From Gymnothorax reevesii (Eukaryota > Chordata > Actinopteri > Anguilliformes > Muraenidae), in assembly GCA_029721435.1 (NCBI GenBank), contig CM056577.1, forward strand, positions 25,933,719 through 25,997,718: a stretch of DNA of 64,000 nt, written 5' to 3'. A program made the translations under genes and the position numbers. Each line of letters opens with the position of its first letter. Position 1 is the first letter of the stretch. The notes under the pieces are model-generated. The model made no database searches. It saw nothing but the letters and a program-made list of their open reading frames with translations, and was not told where the DNA came from. This document shows positions 21,516 through 33,880 of this stretch, piece after piece.

Positions 21516-22798
21516 TAAAAAAGGCACAATTATTCCCTAGTTTATCATAATTGCTACGTATCCTACCTATTGCTACGTATTTTGTTGATTTCTGAGGTTG
21601 TTTACCATTTTAAATATTATTGCATTTACGAAGGGCGCCGCCATTCTTACTCAGTCTCATGATTTCGCAAACGGAAGTGAAGGCAAGAGTGCTGTAAACA
21701 ACAGGCAGGGCAACTAATGTTTGGCTAAACTGTGAGAATCACAATAAATAAAAACAGGTATTGTATGATTTCATATTGTAACACTGCCATGTTAGTCAAA
21801 AAACACTGTCGCTATCACTCTTACCCTACAAGAGATGTCATTTTCGCACTGCTGGCTTTTTTTTTCTAGTTTCTAATAAACTAATTAACAGAAAATAAAC
21901 AGAAAATTCATGGTCTAGACAACCTTGACAAGTTAACCATGGCTTATTAGCATACACTGACCACATTGTAATAATACAATGCGGACAAGTTCAACATTCT
22001 GTGCCATTTTACATGTTATTCCATGCCACTGAATCGCAGTTCGAGGGTTTTATTATTGAATGTATGAAAAGACTGACAGCCTAACAGCACCCTCAAAGTG
22101 ATGCCAAAACATCTTGATCGCCAGCTAGTGGCTGGTTGCAGGACTAATTATAAGCCCGCCCCCGTGGACGCGACATGGGCCTCAATTAAATATGAAGTAT
22201 GTGTCAAATGTGTTTTTTCTGAAGTTGGCCTCAGACATTTTAGGTAGTTTTCAGCATGCTGATATATGTTTAATTGTTCATTTTTTTCTGATAAATTATA
22301 TTTTATTCAGTTATTTGATACTGTAAAAAGGGGTGTAAATTCATCATTGACAGCTTTGATTGATAGCTTTTCTTGAATAATTCCTGGCCTGTTGATTTAT
22401 TTAAGAAAATTGTGTGGAGCTGGAATGTGACCATCAAGAAAAGATATAATGATAATGTGCACAAGTTGCTAGGTCCCCTGTGCAACTGAATATAACCCAT
22501 TGTGATTTGAAAATGAACAAACCATCAACGACGAGGAAAGCAAGAAACATATATTAGTATCATGGGGCTGTACCTGGAAAAGATCCGAAATATCGAACCC
22601 TTTAACAAGCTTTCAGTTGCACTAGAAACGGTTTGTCTGTGTACAACACGCGGTGTATACCATGAACGGAAGAAGCCATTCGGCGAGCAGAAAAGGTTCA
22701 GGGGATGTGATTACACGCAGGGCGGGGGTATGAGTGGGGCCTTGATACCGCAGCTCAGCCCCCTAATCACTTCTGCGCAGACTCTGGCTCCAAATGTT
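21516..22798. other. Noncoding, nothing recognised
   Basis: No gene and no clear repeat family; the open frames present are short and unsupported. Confidence 0.4.
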
Positions 22799-23137
22799 TA
22801 AGATAAGATAAGATGCACTTTATTGAACCCCAGGGGGTAATTTGTCCTCTGCATCTGACCCACCCTATAGTTAGGAGCATTGGGCAGCCACAGAGTGGCG
22901 CCCGGAGACAAACTCCAGTTCTCATGCCAGTTCCTTGGTCAGGGGTACTGGTAGGAGTGTTCCTGTGATGCATGTTTTTTGTAAGTGGGGGAAACTGGAG
23001 TACCCGGAGGAAACCCACGCGAACACGGGGAGAACATGCTAACTCCATACAGAAAGGCCCCAGGCCGGATTCAAACCCACGACTTTCTTGCTGTGAGGCA
23101 GTAGTGCAAACCACCGTGTGCCACCGTGCCGCCCAAA
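22799..23137 (-). mobile_element. V-SINE-like retroposon with a divergent tail
   Basis: Read on the minus strand it has the same tRNA-like head and V-domain as the copies at 15.1 and 19.9 kb. It then switches to a different 3' part, ending CAATAAAGTGCATCTTATC with a short ATCTT repeat tail. The shared head and centre with an unrelated tail fits V-SINEs that have adopted the 3' end of a different LINE partner. Confidence 0.8.
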
Positions 23138-23417
23138 GAGATGGTAGTGTCCAAGTAAAGGATATTTTGGGTGTCTTTACATACTGGTTTTACGAAAGAC
23201 GATTTGTAACATCTGACACTTGTTCTTGGTATAATAGAATTGCTTTTGTGTATTTCATTATTTTTCAGAAAAAAAAAATTTCTCTTACACGGGGTAAAAG
23301 ATTACCTGTTTTCAAACACGGAGTAGGGAAAGAAATTGCACAATATACAATGAGCTGGGAGATAACAGAGTCACATTTAGTGTGATGTTATTTTGCATTT
23401 TTGATATATATTCAAAG

Positions 23418-24098
23418 TTAAACTAGGCTTATGCCGTCGGAGGCGACGGCTTTGGGTATATCCCCTAATGCCCCCAATCCTCCAATTCCCAATCCTTGAA
23501 TAGACCCAATACATTATAAAGCCCCTCAGGTCATGACCTTTCATTTGAACCTAATTTCAGGTCAATCGGACAAATGGTTCTGAAGATATGGCCAAAATGG
23601 TAATTTTCCATCACAAAACTCCAACTCGTGGCAAAATATTGAACTATACAGGTATGATTTCACCATGTGACACGTTATGAGGTCATGACCTTGCAGTTGC
23701 ACATAGTTTCATGTCAACTGGACAAATGGCTCCAAAGATATGGCAAAAATGGTGAATTTTATGTGACAAAACTCCACCTTGTGTCAAAATTTTGAACCTA
23801 ACAGGTATAATGTCATCATGGGACACATACTCAGGTCATGGCCTTTCATTTGCACTTGATTTGAGGTCAATCGGACAAATATTTCTAGAGATATGATAAA
23901 AACTGTGATTTTTCAGTTTTTGGCCCCTGGTGGCCAATCTAGATATTTTAAATTGTCCAAAATCGAATCAGTTCTTCCTCTTTATGATACTTACTTATAT
24001 GCAAAACTTGAAATTTCTAATTGAAATATTACTGAAGTTATTGCGTTAACACGTAGGGCTGCGCGGTGGTGGCAGTTGGACCAAAACCATAATATCCA
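23418..24098. repeat. Unclassified dispersed repeat (copy 2)
   Basis: Same orientation and order as 4493-5162, including GGTATATCCCC near the start, three internal AATCGGACAAAT-type units, and the block CTAATTGAAATATTACTGAAG near the end. The terminal CCCCGAAC motifs are damaged in this copy. It carries about 40 extra bases near 23500-23530 (AATACATTATAAAGCCCC region). Confidence 0.65.
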
Positions 24099-25997
24099 CT
24101 AAGCGACCTGGTAACACAACCGCAGTAGAAGATGATGGTTTTACATCTATCTGACAAAGCGACTGGCTTCATCTGGGGAGGATTTCACTTAATCGTGAGT
24201 TTGTAACATTTGCAGTGAATGTCCACCTCATTACTCTCTGATATCTTGCAAAAATACACACCATGAATATAACCCTCCCAGAAAAAAATAACTTATAGTC
24301 TCTCTGCTCTTCTTGCTGGGTGAGATCATTGCTGAAAAATCACGCCAATGAAACATTGCCTGGTAAAATATCAAGTCGCTTGGATTCAATCTTCCAACCA
24401 AGTTTTCCCAACATCCCAGCGTTGCTAAGTAACCAGTCATGGTTGCCGGGGCTTAACGGTTGCTGATGGATGGGTGTATTGAAACAGACATGGAAACACG
24501 CTTTTGGAACAGGCTCCTGAACTCTACCGCTCTTGTTTCAGCCTGTGTGATGACATGGAGGCCCCAGGACTGCTGCGCACTCCTGCTATACTCAGAGCAC
24601 AGTGACTGCACTCCGAGCTCTTACTACAGGACAAATTGGCATCCAGCTGCCTCTGCAGGTGGCATTCCCATCAAGCAAAAAAATTGATTGTATTCTGGCA
24701 AATCAAACATGCTCAAATTATTTTAAAAAATGACAATAAATGCAGACGTGGAAAGTCCAGGGGTCAGAAAGTAAAGCCTTATGGTGTTTTTTTTTTTTTT
24801 TGTCTACAAATGAACTTAACCAGCTTTTTTCTCCTGATTAGTTACACCTCTGGGGTGAAGTAAGGTGGCCATTAGCGCATGCAGGTGGTTTCCAAACAAG
24901 GATTTTCCTTTTCTGAATACATGAATACTGACTACTTACTTTCTCGTAACCTCATCAGGAAATAAAGCACAGATGCTCTGTATTTATTCCCAAACAGATC
25001 CCCTCTAGCCAGCATTTCCTCTCCTCTTCCTTGCTCCAAAGTTATATTTAGAATATTCCATTCTTTCACTCTCCTTTCATAAGCCTGCTGGCTATCACCA
25101 CGCCACTATTTTCAATTTATTATCCTTTCCTTTCATAACAAAAATAATAATACTGAAAATGAAAGAAAAATAATGACACATTTCAATATGGTTGGAGAGA
25201 TCTGCATGATGTGTACCCACAACATGTAATTATAATGTGAGATAATAGTGTTTTTTTCCCTCCCATTGTTTAGCGTGTGGTGCCTAACGACAAGGGTTTG
25301 AAGATATTTCTTTGTGTTATGAACTCTATATTCATGTTTACCAGGAACCATATGTAGGATCATACTTTTAATCCCTTCTGTCATTATGAACGTACAGGAC
25401 CAAACATGCACGTTTCCCAGAGGCGCCCACATGAGACACGATGTTAATGAAAACCAAAATGTAGAGCGGAGCAGCTGGTTCAAGGAGTGAACTGAGTAAG
25501 GTTCGCAGTTCATAGGCACTTCTGAGGTAATGCATGAACTCTGTGAGACGTAAGAAAAAAAAAATAAACAGTTTTATGAAAAGAGAAAAAAAAAGTCATC
25601 CCACTCATTTCCAGCTGGACTGGTTTGCATTAAAGGGAGGAATAAGGTTTTTTGTGCCTGTCTAGACATGTACCGATCCTTTCCCGGCCCAAATGTATTT
25701 ATGAAGTGCAGTGAAGCTCACTGCAACCAGGATAATTTTGACTTAAAACAAAATATTGTGAAATTCAGTTTAACTGATTTAATTAATTCTATCAGGAGCA
25801 AGTTAAATAAAATTTAAAAAAATATAATAAAATATGATGCTGTGCTCCACTTTCCTTGAGCTGATGGTGCTAACTCTGCTGAGGGAGCTGTATGTTAGCC
25901 GGAAATATCACCGTTAGACTTTTTTATGTCTTGTCCAATTCCATCTAGTTCGGAGTGTTAAATGGCTTTTAAGTCTCTGCCTCTTCAGAGCAATATA
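24099..25997. other. Noncoding, nothing recognised
   Basis: AT-rich intergenic sequence with a T run at 24787-24801 and A runs near 25555 and 25585. No gene recognised. Confidence 0.4.
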
Positions 25998-26371
25998 CAC
26001 TACAGGCCAAAAGTTTGGGGCCACCCTCAGATTTTTAATGGTGCAATGTGCAATGTGACCCCTTGGTTTTGGGAAAGGCATTTATACGGCATGCCTTCTT
26101 GTTACATAACATGATTTTATGTCACTAGGACGTGAACAATTTTAACACAAAGGCATTGGAACTCAATTATAAAAATAAAATTGAGGTCAGTGATCCATCA
26201 GTCAAGGCAGCTTTAAAATGTGGTCTGAGGTCTGGAATTCACCCAGAACCTATTGGCTTCCGATATTTTATGCACTGAAGTCATTTCATGTGCAAAAAAT
26301 AAGGAAATAACAGTTGATGTGTGATTTTTTTTTTTAGTCTGAGGGTGGCTCCGAACTTTCGGCCTGTAGTG
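25998..26371. mobile_element. 374-bp Tc1/mariner-type MITE
   Basis: The end CACTACAGGCCAAAAGTTTG (continuing GGGCCACCCTCAG) faces an inverted CACTACAGGCCGAAAGTTCG, about 33 bp with three mismatches. TA flanks both ends (25996-25997 and 26372-26373). These termini belong to a common vertebrate Tc1/mariner MITE type. No coding capacity. Confidence 0.85.
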
Positions 26372-26516
26372 TAATCCATCCATCAGAGGGGTCCGTCAAG
26401 CAGTGGTAACCTATGGGAACGAGTGCCATCAGTCAGCTTTGTCTCACTGCTGTAGGTGATTACTGCTGTGACAACAGTGGATTAATGTGTGGGCAATTAA
26501 GGTAGCCTTCAACACA

Positions 26517-26714
26517 CAGAAAAATGAAGTGTTAGATTTACTTAATAATGTTATGTCAACTGGTTCCACGCAATTGCTTTGCATAACCTTTATTTGACTT
26601 CTAATATTTTTGGCCAGTTTAATTAATTGCATTGAGTGGAATGTACTTATCTCAATATTGTGGAACCAGTTGACATGACATCATGAAGTAAATTTAACAT
26701 TTCATTTTTTTTGA
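26517..26714. mobile_element. Roughly 200-bp MITE-like inverted-repeat element
   Basis: Arms of about 54 bp (26517-26570 and 26659-26714) hold CTTAATAATGTTATGTCAAC and GTGGAACCAGTTGACATGAC in inverted orientation. About 88 bp lie between. Ends and target duplication are not clear. Confidence 0.6.
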
Positions 26715-28118
26715 GTGAAGATTCAGTATTGAGCAGTAAGGTGGGGTGCTATGACAACTGAACCACACCCTCCATAGTATGAAACAATGAGGACCCGCCC
26801 GGATGACATCACAAAAACCGTGAATAATGGTCACGTGATGCCGATGTCGGGCAAGCTTAGGGGATCTGCCATAGAGAACCACTGAAAACGAGACGCACTA
26901 AGCTGCTTGTTTTTCATTTTTCTTCTGCATAGAATGAAGCGGAAATGTGTGCTCAAAGGTAGTTAAAAATAGAATTACTCCTCCCGCGGCATATATCGAT
27001 GAATATTAACTGATTACACTAAATGAATGGGTGAATGACCGGCGATAAATTAAGTCACGCTCCTCCCTTTCTCCCCTGTTCAGGGCTGCGACTTACACCC
27101 AGGTAACCTGATTAACCTGCTGCTTTCTGACACTTATGTAGACCCACCAGCAGCGATAGGTGTACAAAGCTCCTTTAGTAGTCTTCACAAGCTTTGTTCC
27201 CTTACCCAGCATTATTCTTGAACATCAACATATTTTACATACACTGTGAGGTTTGAAATAAGTGGTATCGCATCACATTTGCAATCTAAAAATGCCTACT
27301 TTCGAACCAAAATGAACAATACCGGACAAATGAATCGCCGCCGCTGCGAAAAAAAAATCCTAACAACAAAGGTAGAATAACTTCAAATTCTAGCGTAGAT
27401 TCATACAATTAGTGTATTACCAAGTAGGTTAACGAACTGCTACTGTAGCTTACCGTTACAAACCTGTCAAAGGGGTCACAAATTAAAGTATGAATACAAA
27501 GTCTCCTCCGTTATCCTGCCGTGATTCGAGCATTGAATACGCTGCTTTTGCATATCTGTAGCTAGCTAAAAGCAAACGAAAAGGGGTTGTTATTGTCGTG
27601 GTTTGTGGTATCTGGACTGCCCCTCATCTGTGTTTCCAAGTTAGCTGTTGGTGGTGAAGTGATTTTTTGCAGAGCCATTGTTGCTATTTCTTGGTCTGCT
27701 CTGCCGAGCCAGGAATGCGTTTTTCAAAAGAACAGATGCGCAATTACATAGTAGGAGCCATTGACAGCGAATGGACGAACTACAGAAGTTGCCAGTGTAG
27801 TTGAAAACTATGCTTTTGGGAAACGCACCCCAGGTCCCCATTGTCAATCACAAGTTAGATCTAAAATAAAAGTTGATAAAATCGCCTAAAAACTTACTTT
27901 TACTAACTCGGCACATTACCTCCTGTTGTTCACTTGCCCAACTTCCGGATTAGGAGAATGACATTCACCTTACATACAGACTTTTTTAGATATCGGGCGG
28001 GGCCCCATTGGCCCTGAAATGGCCAATCAGAAGTATTGCAATTTGTTGCTCTTGCACAGTAATATCTTCATGACATTACATCACAGAAATCTGGCAGACA
28101 CCGTTATCCAGAATGATG
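26715..28118. other. Noncoding, nothing recognised
   Basis: No supported gene. The sequence is of mixed composition with no repeat family I can name. Confidence 0.4.
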
Positions 28119-28120
28119 TA

Positions 28121-29371
28121 GGGGAGACGGGGGAGAAGTGGGCCACTTTTCTACTGATCATCATTACTATGCAGGAATGAGCCATAGGAGATCCACAGTG
28201 TAGGCGACAATTAGCAATCCCTTACCCCAACAGCATGGAATACAGGCACAGTCCGAGAACTAATTACCATCACCTTCAGTCATCTTTTCTTTTTGATGAA
28301 AAAATGGCTCATCTCTCCCTGATGTTGGGAGAAGTCAGTCAGCTGTCTGGGAGAAGTGGGCCGGCCTTGCAGAATGCTCTGGGAGAAGTGGGCCACCCCT
28401 CCTGAAAGAAATAATATTATATGCGGGGATAGGTGACAGCTAATTGAACAAGACTAACGTATCCCTTAGATACCCCCCATCCCTGGCACAACAGTAAAGC
28501 TCTACATAATACTTCGGATCACCCTCTACCCTGTCCAATATTTCCTTAATGGAATTACATGTTGTGAGAAAGAAAAAACCGGGGTAGGTGAGTTCTCACA
28601 GCGCTATTTCATCATTACGAATATTTTCACTGGGTTAATTTTGTCCATTTCAATCTTCCTAGTCCCCATACACAGTTCCTTGTTAAATTAATATACTTGT
28701 TAATATTAATAGCCAGGTGGATTCAACTGACACATGATTGAACACCTCCCTCCCTGGTCAGTCAGCAAAGAATATATGCCCCTAGTCACGATTGCCCAGG
28801 TGGTGGTGAAATGGTGTTTTCATAGTTTAAGACCGATACTATCAACATAATCAAGGCTAAATTGGGCCGGGAACATCCGGAGAAACGAGATGAGGGGTGA
28901 AAGATCTCGAACCTTGACACAACAAGGATCTGAACCCTGAAGTGAGTCGCGTGGGAGAAGTGAGCCACGGGGCTCACTTCTCCCATGACACGTGTGGCCC
29001 ATTTCTCCCTGATGTTCATACTTCCATACTTTTGGCCACCAGTGTTTTCAGTGTCAAACCTCCAGGCTGGGTGTATGCTATAATAAACTAAACTCCTAGA
29101 GACCTTACATGAAACATTTATTCCTTTGTAATATATGTCATGTTAGGACAAGAGGCAAAAAGAATTCTGGTTCAAAAATTTACTTTTGAAGTCATAAAAT
29201 GACAATTTGTGACGTACCTTGCACTGTGCCTACTTCCCGCTCATACTCAGGATAGCTGTTTGGGAATGCTGCATCACGTGACCACAGTAATGTTTTCTCC
29301 TCGGGAGTAATTTTAGAACTTAGCATAGGTGGCCAACTTCTCCCCCCGGCCCACTTCTCCCCAGTCTCCCC
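28121..29371. mobile_element. 1.25-kb TIR element with reiterated GGGAGAAGTGGGCCAC motifs
   Basis: Ends GGGGAGACGGGGGAGAAGTG and, inverted, GGGGAGACTGGGGAGAAGTG differ at one base over about 25 bp. TA flanks both ends (28119-28120 and 29372-29373). The motif GGGAGAAGTGGGCC occurs again at about 28351 and 28382, as GGGAGAAGTGAGCC at 28953, and inverted near 28971, 29007 and 29335. At 28952-28985 it forms a perfect 15-bp stem with a 4-base loop. No transposase seen. The reiterated motifs may be transposase binding sites. Confidence 0.75.
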
Positions 29372-29373
29372 TA

Positions 29374-30960
29374 CAACAAAAAGTTAGTTGAACGCTGTGG
29401 CAAACTTGAGGAGAAAGCAGAATCAGCAATCCTAATATAAAGACAGTATGCTTAATCTAAGACTGCAATCAAGGTCATTCCTCAATAACAGAATAATCCT
29501 TCCTGGGATGTACTGGGACAAAGAGGCCCAGGTGCCAGGGGTCCAGGGTGGACATGCGGAGAGGTCTGGTGGGTGTTTATCTTCTAAAAATAAGCTGGGG
29601 CTGAGCTCTTACTAGCATGGAATACTAAGCGCTTACCAGTGTTTTGAATTTTATGTAATCCATAGTCAGCTGCCGTTGGTGGTCAGTGAGAAATACGGTG
29701 ATGTGGAAGTGTCTGAGGAGTTTGCAAATCATTCGAGTTCCAGCATTCTGGATCAGCTGCAGGAGTATTATGAGGGATAACAGAAGACCAGCCAAAAGAC
29801 AGTTTCAGTTGACTAAGTGGGATATCGCCAGGTGTTGTGATTCTGCCTTGTTGTCATGTTTATGTTCAGGTTCTGTGTTCATTATTTTGTCTTTTATTTA
29901 TTCTTTTTGGTTATTGTATTCTCAGGTTTTTAGTTCATTCCATTTCTCAGTTCCATTGCCCTTGTCTCCCCTGTCTTGTGATAAAGTTGGTTCATTCCGT
30001 CTTCGCTGTCTGCGTGCCCACTGACTTCGGGTGATTTAAATGAATTCCGGTGTTTAATATATTCCTTCGATTCTCGTTTACTTCCTTCGTCTTTCTGTTC
30101 TGATTACTAACAAGACTAACATTTGTATTTTGTATCATAGTCTACTAACACAACTAATCAATGTATATAGATTACTAACTTACTAACGAGCACTCTAGAT
30201 TAAATTTGAAAAGTTGCACCGCTACTAATTTAGACTAAATCCCTCTCAGCAATCGCCTTGTTCTAATCTCCGCCTCTTGCTAAGCTCTCCCTGTCTTCTC
30301 CTGAGTTTCAGCGAGATCTCTCGCATGTGCTTAATTACAAAACTTTCCCGTGCTTGTTATCTGTGCACGTAGAACTCCTGGACCGGAGCTGTTTTAATGT
30401 CATAGGCTGTTTGTGTGATTCCCGATCGTGTCTTGTCTTTTGCCAATTTTTGTGGTTAGGGCTTCACTCATGTGATTCTCCCGTTGTAATTAGTCTGATT
30501 CACTACACCTGATTCCTGTATAGCATGTGGCCTTCCCTGTGTGTATTTAAGCAGTCATTTCACTCACAGCTCGTGTCAGAATGTTGATCAATATTTCTTT
30601 GTGCAGAGCGCCTTGTATGCCATTGAGTATTGTTTCGCTTCTACTGAATAGTCCGACTTTGATTCTTGCCATTGCCCCTTTTGTATTGTTTTTGTCTTTC
30701 TGGATTTCAACCCATTTTTGTATCACCACAATTTCTGTGTTTGGATGCCCTGTGTATGACCCTTGGCTTCGTTCATCCTCTACGACTTTTTGCCTATCGT
30801 TTTCGTACCTCTGCTCATCTGTCTTACTGGTTCTGACTCCTGCCTGTCTAGTCAACACTGTTTTTGGATTTCGTATTGTGGCTTGGCAATTCCTGTGTTT
30901 TTTTTTTTTTTTTTTGGCTTTGACTCGGACTCCAATAAAGGCATACGTTTTTTGGATTTC
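29374..30960 (+). other. Noncoding; long T/C-rich stretch, possible degenerate retroelement
   Basis: From about 29840 to 30960 the plus strand is strikingly T/C-rich and ends in a T run (30898-30914) and an AATAAAGG signal near 30935. Phrases such as GGTTCTGACTCCTGCCTG resemble the end part of repeats seen in many fish, but I could not find termini or coding domains. Long open frames here reflect the skewed composition. Confidence 0.3.
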
Positions 30961-33880
30961 TGTCTCTCGCAAGTGGTTTCTGAACCATACCTCACAGGAG
31001 GTGAGAAAAGGGCTGATTCTTTGGACGCTATTCTAGAAGAATCCACAGGCCTCCCTCACTGCTGCGATGTTCTCAGAGAAGGACAATGTGTTATATATCA
31101 CCAGTCCAAGGTTCTTTGAAATATGATGGCAAAGCTGCCGAGGTGTCCCTTGTGGACTTCATCATGAGCTGGGATGAAGATTACCAATATTTTTTTGCGG
31201 TTGCGCTTATGAGGGTGGTTATCAAATCTGCTCTGGATGTCCCTCGGGCTAGCAGAGAAGCAAGTGGAGACCTGTGTGTCAGATGGTGAGAAGGAAAGAA
31301 AGAGTTCATTCTTTTTCTTTAAGCATTAATTCTACTCTTGAAGGGTTTCTTTGCAAGTGTGGGCTGAAACGGACTATGTAAGAGCTCATTTCTTAAGATT
31401 AAAGTTGATTTAAATCTGAATAATTCACTATGTGGGTACAGTCAACAATGGAGTGGTCTCAATGTATTTCTTCTATGTTGCCATTGCACCTTTTAATGTG
31501 CTGTATACCACGTAATGTAAACACGAGCAATATTTTGTGTTGTATGTCAGATTCATGCATATTACGGGGAAGTTTTTATGAGTACATCTTATTTTACGAT
31601 CCAGCCACGGGCAAATGTGAGATCTGAAACGGATTCTGAACAGATTTTTTAAAGATAACCTAAAGGTCCGAAAAATTTGTCAGGTCTTTGTACTTTGTTT
31701 AACTATCTCATTGAAATAGGTGGAGCAAGAAAAAAAAAAAACACTAAGCCTCAGAAGCTTCCATTGAACTTCAGTTAAACCTCACAAAACCCGCAAAAAG
31801 AGCCTGTGAAGATCCTGTCAGACGTGTTAAAATAAAATGTCTACTAGTCCTACCAAATAAAATATGACAGTTGTATGAGTAATAAAAATATATTAGTATA
31901 TTTATGAGTAATGCGCTGTGGATAAAGCTCTATTTGTCCTTAGAAGTCTCTTTTTGCCCTTCAGGCTTGTGGTGATGCAATTTAATGTCTCCACTTTTAT
32001 GACAGCAGTCTGGATTTCACCCTGTCAAAGCTGTTTCTCACCCGATGCAGACTATGCGCTTGCAGTCAAGGCTGTTTCTGCCGGATGCAGACGATGTGCT
32101 TGTATAGGATTTAGTTCTGAACAGACACTAGCAGGTCTCCCTGGCTCATGGTTTAATGACTTACTTCAGTCATCATCCATCAGCAAGTCTGAAGTTCTGC
32201 GTATCAGTAACTTTGTCTCTATTGAATGAAAGCTAATCTCAAACAAATCAGCAGGGACCTTTTTTTTTTTTTGTTCTCACTGTGCTGTTTTTTTGTTGAG
32301 ACTGGTTCAGATGAGGATTTATATTATTTTGTGGTGATTTTTAGATCTGTTGCTGGATTCATTTAATGAAATTCCAAATGTTTTTCTGTACCAATCAGTG
32401 AGCTTTTACTTACAGCAGCAGTTCCTTTTTGCTGTTCCTGTTCTTTGTGTTTTGACAAATGCTGTCAACCTTTCGGACATGGTTCCCCTTGTCACCTCAT
32501 ATAATTTTGCTGTTTTTATGCCTCTATGCCCCTGCAATTTGGGCAACGATTACTTAGGCCCGAATGGAATTGTTGGCACATTTATCTTCCATTGCAAAGC
32601 TGCTGGTTAGACCCTCTTTTTGCCCTTAAATAGCCACTACTTAGCATTCAAATTAATAGAAATAACCAGTCATTTTGCTACTTTGGCTTTTTGCAGCTGC
32701 ACATGGTACTTTCGTGACGATGTCCGCATCCACTCGCCATCATAATCAAACAAAGTGTTTGTTGCCGATTCAATCTTTGTTTGATTGTCTGTATTGAGTC
32801 AGAACTCAAAAAATATTCTCAGCTGTAATGCGAATAGTTTTATCAAATTTGTAATGTTTATGTTCTTAACTTGCATTTACCTATAGTAGGAAATGGATAT
32901 AGTTGCCAAAGTGCAGTGCGCAGTAGCGAAAGTGCAAAAAGCCAAAGTAGCAAAACCACCGTAAACCGAATGACCTGTGTAGATGCTTCTGTAATTGTGG
33001 TATAGAGACTTTGAGGATAAAACAATTTCTCAGCGCTGTTTCTCAGGGTATTTCGCCCACCTCCTTACCCTGCTGTAGCACGCAATTCAGTGTCTGAGAG
33101 CTGAATGGTGCTTCATGGTCCATTTTGTGACGGAGCATCCCCGTCACTGACTGAAGGCAGAGAGGTGTTTGAATATTAATTTATCCCTTTTTACACGGTT
33201 CATCTTTTTGTGGTGGGGGGGGCGGGGCGCTTAGGCATGGCAACTGTAAATTTAAAGTATTAAAATGTCATATTGTGAATACCAGTCTATTATTACCCTG
33301 TTGGTGCAGTACATTAGCATCTAACATGGCGCTTCCACTTCTGTTATCATATATGAGTAAACTGTATTATACATCACCTGAGTGTAGTAATTTTCCACTT
33401 TGCTGCACTCAATGCCTCACATTGTGAGCCCAGCCCAGGTGTCACTCAACATCTGCTGAGGCGCAGTTAGTAATAAGTATACTCATCCCGTACGTCTACT
33501 GTGACCAAAAGCGTCGGATGTAAAATGTCGCCCCAAAGGGCAAATCAAAGAAATTGCTTTATTACTTACAACCGCTGATTATCACTCGTTCAGAGGATAA
33601 ACAATAGACAGCACATCTTTGCGCATAATTTTGGAGAAACTGGAGTGACATAATGCCCAGGGTCATGAATAATGCTCAAGGGAAAATCTGCGCACGACCG
33701 GGGATTCTCGACTAGAAAAGAATTTTGGAATAACGACAGCCTGTGAGTACGTTTGCCGTACAGTTCAGCACATTTTGCAAGCAAATTTGCCGTAGGGCGC
33801 AGCACTCGCTGGCATTGATCATGAAAAGTGAATGACAAGAAGCTTTGAAAGACAAGTATTCGCACCATAAGCTGTCACTC
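30961..33880. other. Noncoding, nothing recognised
   Basis: About 2.9 kb without a supported gene or repeat. There are A or T runs near 31728 and 32262 and a G-rich patch near 33212. Confidence 0.4.

Noticed and set aside
30547..31119. 141-151-residue frames on both strands
   Set aside because: They arise from a T/C-rich stretch with a poly-T run; low-complexity peptides with no domain.
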